This document shows, piece by piece, positions 27,350 through 33,634 of a stretch of DNA of 33,634 bases (the first letter of the stretch is position 1; every line of letters begins with the position of its first letter). The stretch spans positions 1-33,634 of the forward strand of contig BQIU01000045.1 in NCBI GenBank assembly GCA_021603905.1, read 5' to 3'. Below the pieces are notes generated by a model. The model was not told where the DNA came from. It saw only the letters and a program-made list of their open reading frames with translations, and ran no database searches. The position numbers were made by a program, and so were the translations under genes. This stretch comes from Nitrospirales bacterium. GTDB taxonomy: Bacteria > Nitrospirota > Nitrospiria > Nitrospirales > UBA8639.

Positions 27350-28864
27350 GTGCGCATGGCTGAATCTTCATCACACCAAAAGACCGGCGAACAGGAATTT
27401 CGCGCCCTTGTCGAACACAATATCGATGGGATGGTCATTGTGACTCACGACAGAAACATCAGTTACGCCAACACGGCTGCCTGTCAATTATTTCAACGTT
27501 CAGCCGAAGACCTCATCGGAACTCCAATCGGTTTTCCCATCGCGGCCGGACAAACAACAGAAATTGACCTCGTCAATCCAGATGGAACTAGCACTCCGGT
27601 TGAAGTACGAATTGTCAGCGTAACCTGGGAAGGCCAAACAAGCTATTTGGGTTGCCTCCGTGACCTGACAGAACGCCGAAAGGTCGAAGAGGAACGAGAA
27701 CGCCTGACGACACAAATGCAATATGCCCAAAAGCTTGAAAGCTTGGGAGTACTAGCTGGGGGTATTGCACACGACTTTAATAATTTACTCATGGCCATTG
27801 TGGCACGAGCCGGTCTCGCGCTTCGAGCAATTGGCCCCGATGCTCCCGCCAGCCAACATTTAGAGCAGATTAAGGTATCCGGACTTCGCGGTGGGGAACT
27901 CGCCAATCAAATGCTTACCTATGCCGGAAAAGGCAAACCGATTATCCAAAGCATCAATATCACACGGCTCATTAAAGACATGGCGCATTTACTTCGACTC
28001 TCGATCTCCAAACACGCAACATTGAATTATGATCTCGCAGATGATGTGCCCCACATTGAAGCGGACCCTTCGCAATTACGGCAACTCATCATCAGCGTTC
28101 TGACTAATGCATCGGAAGCGATTGGAGACAACAGAGGAAACATTACCATCTCCACAGGCACAGTGAGTACACAGACCAGTCAAAGGAAAGGCTGGTATGT
28201 CACAGGAGATCTCCCATCATCTCATGGAATCTATATTGATGTGGGTGATACGGGTTCTGGTATGGATTCAGAAACGATACCCAAAATTTTTGATCCATTT
28301 TTTTCTACGAAGTTTACGGGACGAGGACTAGGCTTAGCTGCCTTGCTGGGAATTGTCAGAACCCTAAACGGCGCCGTTGCGGTCACCAGTCGCACTGGAG
28401 AAGGTACCCACTTTCGTCTCCTATTTCCTGCTCTCCCCATAACATCATCTCCCAAAACAAAATCAGTAACTCCTGACCTCTGCTGGAAAGGCACAGGAAC
28501 CGTACTAGTCGTCGACGATGAAGAAGATGTTCGACTGGCGTCTCAACTTATACTCGAAGAAATGGGATTGACCGCGTTGACCGCTGGTGATGGACAAGCC
28601 GGACTCGAGATGTACTCACGATATTGTCACGAAATCACACTCGTAGTCCTCGATCTCACAATGCCCCGAATGAATGGTGCTCAGCTCTTCAAAGAAATTC
28701 GCCAACTCAGCCATGATGTCCCATTCATTCTCTCGAGTGGTTATAACGAAGATGAAGCGTCAAAACGGTTCCAAGGAACGGGAAGGTACGATTTCCTTCA
28801 AAAACCCTATCAAATTGACGTTTTGATAGCGAAAGTTCGAAAGATGATAGAAACGAGACCATAG
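27350..28864 (+). CDS. Hybrid sensor histidine kinase, PAS-HisKA-HATPase-REC
   Basis: This soluble 504-residue protein has a PAS domain (about 12-110), then an NtrB-like phosphoacceptor segment with H141 in GGIAHDFNNLL. The ATPase domain shows LTNASEAIG (N-box, N253), GDTGSGMD (299-306), FDPFFSTK (314-321) and GRGLGLAA. The C-terminal receiver (about 384-500) has D389-D390, phospho-acceptor D435 (VVLDLTMPRMNG), S462/S463 and K485. Its kinase-REC half resembles that of the 8643 protein. The start is taken as GTG; an ATG two codons later is as likely and neither has a clear ribosome site. It closes the plus-strand module and faces the REC-kinase at 29321. Confidence 0.92.
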   Translation: MRMAESSSHQKTGEQEFRALVEHNIDGMVIVTHDRNISYANTAACQLFQRSAEDLIGTPIGFPIAAGQTTEIDLVNPDGTSTPVEVRIVSVTWEGQTSYLGCLRDLTERRKVEEERERLTTQMQYAQKLESLGVLAGGIAHDFNNLLMAIVARAGLALRAIGPDAPASQHLEQIKVSGLRGGELANQMLTYAGKGKPIIQSINITRLIKDMAHLLRLSISKHATLNYDLADDVPHIEADPSQLRQLIISVLTNASEAIGDNRGNITISTGTVSTQTSQRKGWYVTGDLPSSHGIYIDVGDTGSGMDSETIPKIFDPFFSTKFTGRGLGLAALLGIVRTLNGAVAVTSRTGEGTHFRLLFPALPITSSPKTKSVTPDLCWKGTGTVLVVDDEEDVRLASQLILEEMGLTALTAGDGQAGLEMYSRYCHEITLVVLDLTMPRMNGAQLFKEIRQLSHDVPFILSSGYNEDEASKRFQGTGRYDFLQKPYQIDVLIAKVRKMIETRP

Positions 28865-29320
28865 AATACGAATCCGCTCTAGGTACTTGCCGTTTGCCTC
28901 TCATACGATTTCTCATCGACTCTGCTTTCTCATTGGTATTTTTTTCGGGAAGACTCTTCATTTTCTCTACCGCACTGAGGCCCTCATGGCCTAGATTGAC
29001 ACAAAATAAAAGAGGTCTAGCAGACAATGATTGGAGGATGCATTCATCTAGACAACCTCAAACATGACCTGCGGCTTCACAACTCACAATACGTTTAAGA
29101 TGATGACGGATGGCTCAGGAAAGTATCCTTTGGAACCGGATGAAAAAGTATTGCCCTCGATGGCTTCAAAATCCGGCTTATGAGCAGTTTGAGAAGAGAG
29201 TGAAGATCTGAAGAGGAGTAAGAAGGAAGGATGACGCTAAACATCTCAGTAATCCTGACGGTCGATTATCAAGAAATGAGTCAATATCGCATGAAGATCT
29301 TCACCCCAGCAAAACAACCA
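28865..29320. other. 456-base convergent intergenic region inside the signalling island
   Basis: Both flanking genes end here, so it should hold terminators, but only a short stem AGGCC-CTCAT-GGCCT near 28978 is seen and it has no T run. Short open frames at 29100-29183 and 29231-29383 on the plus strand are too weak to call. Nothing else was recognised. Confidence 0.45.
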
Positions 29321-30490
29321 TTACCGAGCATGAGGAAAAGCGTCTACACGTCCCAAACAAGAAGGGGCTTTGGTTTCAGGTGAAACAGCCTTCAAAAAAG
29401 TCATGCAGAATTTACTGCCTTCTCCTTCAACCGAATCGACCCAAATACTACCACCATGCATCTCCATAACTTTTTTACACAAGGCGAGTCCGATTCCCAA
29501 ACCATCAGTTTTTGACCCATTATCTAAGCGCTGAAAAACAGCAAAAATTTTTTCAGTGGCATCCCCGGGAATGCCAACGCCATTATCGCTGACAGTAATG
29601 TTCCATTTCGTTCCAATATCACTCGCAAAAATTTGAATACGAGGAGGCTTTTCGCTCCGAAACTTTAGCGCGTTCCCAATAAGGTTTTGAAACAATTGCT
29701 GAAGAAAGAGTTCATTGCCCATCATAGTAGGCAAACTCGCAACAGTAATATTTGCCTGCGTTTCCTGGATGGACTGTTCGAGTTGAGTCAAGGCTTCCTG
29801 TACAACCTGATTCAGGTTAACCGAAACAAATGGTTTCGCCGCACCTCCCAACAGGGAATAATCAAGAAGGGCTTTGATTAACCGTCGCATATGGTAGGCA
29901 CTTTTAAGAGACCGGGCAATGTAGTCCTGAGAACGATCACTAAGATTGCCATTCAGTTCCTTTTGAAGCAATTCTAAAAATGTAATAATTCTTCTCACCG
30001 GCGCTTGTAAGTCATGTGACGCGCGATGAGTAAATTGCTCAAGCTCTTGCTGAGATCGCTCGATTTCAAGGTGCTGCTGTTCTGTCTTGCGAATCAGTGC
30101 AGCCTTTTCAATAGCTCGCGTTACTGCACCAACAATACCTTCTGCCGTAATTTTTCCTTTAACGAGGTAATCCGCTGCGCCACTCTTTAATGCTTCGGAA
30201 GCTACCGTTTCATCACCTTGCCCGGTCAGCATTAACACCGGAATGTTTTGGCTTTGTTCGTTTTGATTCAATAAGGAAATAAACTCTAGTCCGTCAGCAT
30301 CAGGTATTTGATAATCTATCAAGATACAGTCAGGGTGTTCGGTCTGACAGAGTTCCCAGCCTTCGTCACTGGAGTCAGATTCGATGATCCGGATATTCCG
30401 TTGAGGACTCTTACTCAAATGACGACGAAGGACTTCTCGGTCTTCCGACGAATCGTCAATGATCAATACACAGATTTCTGATATCTTCAT
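29321..30490 (-). CDS. REC-HisKA-HATPase protein (response-regulator-controlled histidine kinase)
   Basis: This 389-residue soluble protein has an N-terminal receiver with D12-D13, phospho-acceptor D59 (CILIDYQIPDADG), T89 and K111. A coiled linker (about 130-152) leads to a phytochrome-like phosphoacceptor helix with H159 in RASHDLQAPVRR. The ATPase domain shows QNLIGNALKF (268-277), SDNGVGIP (301-308) and GLGIGLALCKK (330-340). A phosphorylated receiver probably switches the kinase on or off, making it an intermediate in a relay. Where its relatives here have HDLQEP or HDLKEP, it has HDLQAP. The ATG overlaps the stop of the preceding regulator as ATGA, so the two are translationally coupled. 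Confidence 0.93.
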   Translation of the reverse strand: MKISEICVLIIDDSSEDREVLRRHLSKSPQRNIRIIESDSSDEGWELCQTEHPDCILIDYQIPDADGLEFISLLNQNEQSQNIPVLMLTGQGDETVASEALKSGAADYLVKGKITAEGIVGAVTRAIEKAALIRKTEQQHLEIERSQQELEQFTHRASHDLQAPVRRIITFLELLQKELNGNLSDRSQDYIARSLKSAYHMRRLIKALLDYSLLGGAAKPFVSVNLNQVVQEALTQLEQSIQETQANITVASLPTMMGNELFLQQLFQNLIGNALKFRSEKPPRIQIFASDIGTKWNITVSDNGVGIPGDATEKIFAVFQRLDNGSKTDGLGIGLALCKKVMEMHGGSIWVDSVEGEGSKFCMTFLKAVSPETKAPSCLGRVDAFPHAR

Positions 30491-30945
30491 GTTGGTCCTT
30501 CCATATTCGGCATCACCACGACTTCAAACCAATAGTCTTTTAATCGAGTCATCGCTTTGATAAATCCTTTAAAGTCTAACGGTTTTTGGATATAACTATT
30601 TGCACCTAACGCATAACAGGCACGAATATCCCGATCATCTGTGGACGTCGTCAGGATAATGACGGGAATAACTTTTAAATACTCGTCCCGTTTGATTTCC
30701 GTCAACACTTCACGTCCATCGGTTCCTGGTAAATTCAGGTCAAGAAAAATTATTCCAGGGACTTGCGTGCCTGAATCCTTCGCATTCATTTTTTTCGTCT
30801 GAAGATAGTCCAACGCCTCATCCCCATCCGTACATCGGACCACGGGATTGGCCACTCCAGCCGCGCGCAAAGACCGCACCGTCATTTCATAATCCTCAGG
30901 ACTATCTTCAACTAAGAGAATGGGTTGTTGTGGCGTCCATCCCAT
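30487..30945 (-). CDS. Single-domain response regulator, Rcp1-like
   Basis: This 152-residue receiver has E13-D14, phospho-acceptor D69 (IIFLDLNLPG), T99/T100 and K121 (YIQKP), with the tail YWFEVVVMP equivalent to the FWF tails of the plus-strand regulators. A longer frame begins at 31032, but the ATG used here (30945) has AAAGGAG about nine bases upstream and the receiver fold starts at once, so this start is preferred. It overlaps the end of the upstream kinase gene by 38 bases and the next kinase by four. This tight coupling makes the upstream kinase its likely donor and the REC-kinase its likely partner. Confidence 0.93.
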   Translation of the reverse strand: MGWTPQQPILLVEDSPEDYEMTVRSLRAAGVANPVVRCTDGDEALDYLQTKKMNAKDSGTQVPGIIFLDLNLPGTDGREVLTEIKRDEYLKVIPVIILTTSTDDRDIRACYALGANSYIQKPLDFKGFIKAMTRLKDYWFEVVVMPNMEGPT

Positions 30946-33634
30946 CAGGCACACTCCTTTGTAAGGTAAAGAAAAACGTGCTTCCAACCCCATATGTCGA
31001 GTCGACCCAGACTTGTCCACCATGGCGCTCAATCAGTTTCTTCGTGATCGTCAGCCCGGCCCCCGTCCCACCGCCAAACTTCTCACGTCCATGGAGGCGT
31101 TTGAAAATACGAAAGATGCTCGAGAGGTGTTTCTCTTTGATTCCAATCCCATTATCGCGAACATAAAAGACCAGAGACGCATCACGCTCGGAATCGATCT
31201 CGCTCCTCGTCTTTGGCGTCTCGAAAAATGATTCCGTCTGACTCTTCTTGTCAGAAAACGCAACCTCTGGGGCTCCATCCGTAGTGGAGAAGTAGCCGAT
31301 CTCAATCCATTTCTCATGCTTATCGTTATATTTCATCGCATTGGTAATTAGATTGCGGAAGATTTCCCCAATTCTGACATGATCACAGTATACAATGGGC
31401 AAAGACCTCGGAATGCGGACAGCCACGCCACATTCCTGTAACCGGATATCCAGGGAATCCAGGATCTCATCCAGAATCTTCTGAACATCGGTCGACGTCA
31501 CCGCAAGTTCAGTACGTCCCACTCGAGAGTAATAGAGAAGTGAATTGATCAGATCCTCCATCCGTTTTGACAAGCGAAGAAGCGTCTCACAGCGCGACTG
31601 CCCCTCTGCATTCAATTGATGTCCATAATCCTCAAGGAGAATCGTTGAATAATTATAGATTCCTCGTAAGGGCTCCTTCAGATCATGGGAGGTAATATAA
31701 GCAAAGTCATCCAATTCCTGATTCGAGCGATATAAGTCATCCATGTATTGACACAAGGTAGTTTCCTGTTTTTTGCGCGCCGTCACATCTTTAACCGACG
31801 CCAGCATCAAAATTCCTGATTCAGACGGAACCGGACACAAGCCGATTTCCACAAGAAATTCCAATCCGTCTTTCCGCCGCGCATAAAGATGACTTTCCTC
31901 ACCAAACGTTCGTGCCTCAGGTTGAGCAAAAACTCTGGCTCGATAATCTGGATACTGTTCACGAAACCGTTCCGGCACTAAACATTCAACGGTCTGGCCA
32001 AGCAGCTCGCCTCGCTCATACCCAAACTGTTCTTCCAATGTCTGATTTGCCATGACGATGGCGCCGTTTTCATTGACTATCAGCAACCCGCTGGGCACAG
32101 CTTCAATCACACGATTAAGTTGTTCTTGATGGCGTTTTCGCTCAGTGATGTCTCGAAAGGTCACCACGGCACCAATGAGCTGTCCGCGATCATCACGAAT
32201 TGGGGTACTGGTATATTCGACAGGAAAACTTGTCCCGTCTTTGCGCCACAAGACTTCATCCTCGACAGTTTGGGTGGCTCCTAATAAATACGCTTTGTAC
32301 ATCGGACAGTCTTCACCTGGATAGCAAGTTCCATCAGGTTTGGTGTGGTGAACCTTCATGTGCATCATCGTCCCCAAGAGCTCAGCCGGTTCATACCCTA
32401 ACGTCTGTGCTGCGGCAGGATTGACGAAGGTCGTCTTTCCGTTAAGATCTAATCCCCAGATACCTTCGCCAGCAGAATTCAAGATCTGTTTATTCAATTC
32501 GGAAAGTTTGAGGTGTGCGTGTTCCGCCGCATGGCGTTCAATGGCGGTGGTTATGCGATCTGACACAGTCTGGAGACTGCGTAAGGCATACTCCGTTAAT
32601 GGACGCCGGGAAAACATCCCCATGACACCCAGGACATTCTGACCGCTCATCAATGGATATCCAGCGAACGCCACCAGGCTTTCCTGCTTCACCCACTCTT
32701 GATCTGGTACTCGCGGATCTCCGATCACGTCGTTTGTCAGATGGGGCCGCTTCTCAGAGGCGATTTTCCCGATTTTAAATTGACCGACAGGAATTCGCTC
32801 ATGAGCTCCGTCTTGGTGTGTGTAGAGCCCTGCACTCGCCCGTAGTTCCAGTATTTGCTCGGAAGTATTGAGAATCCAGATACGGGCTAAGGCCGCATCA
32901 AGGTTCTGTACCAAGGCTTCAGCGCACCCCTGGAGCATTCCCTCAATATCGTGACTCTGCTGGATCACACGTCCGACCTCCGCATCCAGCGCCACCATTT
33001 TGTTTCGCTCACGCAAGGTGAATTCCGCCTGTTGCCGATCGGTAATGTCTTTAAATGTGACAACGGCACCTTGCAACGTACCCATTTGGTCACGAATCGG
33101 AGTACTGGTGTATTCGACGGGAAAACTGCTTCCATCCTTGCGCCAGAGAACCTCGTCATCCACCTGATGAACAATCCCATCCTTGAACGCCGCATACATC
33201 GGACATGATTCACGAGGATACGGAGATCCATCCGGCTTGGTATGGTGCATCGTGACATGCATGGGGACTCCAAGTAATTCCTCTGACGTGTATCCCAACA
33301 TAGCCGCTCCAGCCGGATTCACAAAAGTCGTATTCCCATGAGTGTCAAGCCCGAAAATGCCGTCTCCCGCGGACTGTAAGATGAGTGTGTTGAGGGACTC
33401 ACTTTGTAATAAGGCTTCCATGGTCTGTTTTTGTACAGTCGTATCGATGACGGAAGCCAACACACGAGAACCCTTGGACGTCACGAGAGGGGCCAATCCA
33501 ATGTCGAGAGGAAACTCTGAGCCATCTTTTCGAAGGCCATAGAGGTCACGGCCGCTCCCCATAGTACGCATAGAAGGTGAGTCGAAATACGCCATTCGAT
33601 AGTGAGGATGGTGGTGACGAAAGCGCTCGGGAAT
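30908..33634 (-). CDS. Multi-PAS/GAF sensor histidine kinase, N-terminus beyond the window
   Basis: An ATG lies at 33595, but the frame stays open to the window edge and the 13 extra residues (IPERFRHHHPHYR) continue a PAS domain seen in the 22565 kinase, so the gene is cut off by the window. Counting from the 33595 Met, the order is: end of PAS1 (to about 58), PAS2 (60-185), GAF (about 200-355), PAS3 (362-484), PAS4 (490-608), HisKA with H637 in YITSHDLKEPLR, and the ATPase domain with RNLITNAMKYND, RDNGIGIK and GTGAGLTITKK. PAS2 and PAS3 are near copies and both have the HHTKPDG motif. About 38 extra polar residues (768-805) sit inside the ATPase domain. The GAF lacks an obvious bilin cysteine, so a light-sensing role is not supported. 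It heads a three-gene coupled operon. Confidence 0.93.
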   Translation of the reverse strand: MPERFRHHHPHYRMAYFDSPSMRTMGSGRDLYGLRKDGSEFPLDIGLAPLVTSKGSRVLASVIDTTVQKQTMEALLQSESLNTLILQSAGDGIFGLDTHGNTTFVNPAGAAMLGYTSEELLGVPMHVTMHHTKPDGSPYPRESCPMYAAFKDGIVHQVDDEVLWRKDGSSFPVEYTSTPIRDQMGTLQGAVVTFKDITDRQQAEFTLRERNKMVALDAEVGRVIQQSHDIEGMLQGCAEALVQNLDAALARIWILNTSEQILELRASAGLYTHQDGAHERIPVGQFKIGKIASEKRPHLTNDVIGDPRVPDQEWVKQESLVAFAGYPLMSGQNVLGVMGMFSRRPLTEYALRSLQTVSDRITTAIERHAAEHAHLKLSELNKQILNSAGEGIWGLDLNGKTTFVNPAAAQTLGYEPAELLGTMMHMKVHHTKPDGTCYPGEDCPMYKAYLLGATQTVEDEVLWRKDGTSFPVEYTSTPIRDDRGQLIGAVVTFRDITERKRHQEQLNRVIEAVPSGLLIVNENGAIVMANQTLEEQFGYERGELLGQTVECLVPERFREQYPDYRARVFAQPEARTFGEESHLYARRKDGLEFLVEIGLCPVPSESGILMLASVKDVTARKKQETTLCQYMDDLYRSNQELDDFAYITSHDLKEPLRGIYNYSTILLEDYGHQLNAEGQSRCETLLRLSKRMEDLINSLLYYSRVGRTELAVTSTDVQKILDEILDSLDIRLQECGVAVRIPRSLPIVYCDHVRIGEIFRNLITNAMKYNDKHEKWIEIGYFSTTDGAPEVAFSDKKSQTESFFETPKTRSEIDSERDASLVFYVRDNGIGIKEKHLSSIFRIFKRLHGREKFGGGTGAGLTITKKLIERHGGQVWVDSTYGVGSTFFFTLQRSVPDGMDATTTHSLS

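Noticed and set aside
28978-28992. AGGCC-CTCAT-GGCCT stem as a bidirectional terminator
   Set aside because: Only five base pairs and no T run on either strand; too weak to list as a feature.
29100-29183. Plus-strand 27-codon frame
   Set aside because: Too short and lacking a ribosome site.
29231-29383. Plus-strand 50-codon frame with a purine-rich stretch before its ATG
   Set aside because: The GGAAGG abuts the ATG, the peptide is not family-like and its end is antisense to the REC-kinase gene.

Overview
The window is bacterial chromosomal DNA of roughly balanced base composition, densely packed with genes on both strands. The gene set is a Gram-negative one: Lgt, a TPR lipoprotein, a peptide ABC importer, Mrp, AddAB and many PAS-rich histidine kinases. 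Together with the divergent Memo-like protein and the phytochrome-type kinases paired with Rcp1-like regulators, this fits a Nitrospira-like member of the Nitrospirota, perhaps a lower-GC marine lineage. That placement rests on general resemblance, not on a marker gene, and is tentative. No rRNA, tRNA, CRISPR array, insertion sequence or phage gene was recognised.

Layout. 205-7882 (minus): a Memo-like protein, then a complete oligopeptide/dipeptide ABC importer in the transcriptional order binding protein, permease B, permease C, ATPase D, ATPase F. 8643-10649 (plus): a REC-PAS-kinase-REC hybrid sensor behind a long leader. 10669-12298 (minus): a Rieske ferredoxin, Mrp and a small zinc-ribbon protein. 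12299-13030: a long AT-rich gap. 13031-13846 (plus): lgt. 14126-21901 (minus): thioredoxin-like protein, zinc-ribbon protein, AddB, AddA and a TPR lipoprotein, apparently one transcriptional direction centred on double-strand-break repair.

22565-33634 is a two-component signalling island of two modules facing each other. The left (plus) module is a membrane-anchored three-PAS kinase, three single-domain response regulators and a PAS-kinase-REC hybrid. The right (minus) module is a multi-PAS/GAF kinase running off the window edge, a single-domain regulator and a REC-kinase fusion, joined by overlapping genes. All four stand-alone regulators share a C-terminal aromatic tail typical of Rcp1-like proteins. 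No protein in the island carries a recognisable DNA-binding output domain, so the island looks like a phosphorelay network that acts through protein contacts or hands phosphate to partners elsewhere.

The most interesting points are the mirrored signalling modules, a recurrent His-His-x12-x-Cys motif in three PAS domains, a partly duplicated motif inside the unusually long peptide-binding protein, the loss of expected ligand residues in the Memo-like protein, an AddB that keeps its Fe-S nuclease but lacks a Walker A motif, and a coding-like remnant in the leader of the 8643 kinase. No clearly novel defence or mobile system was found.
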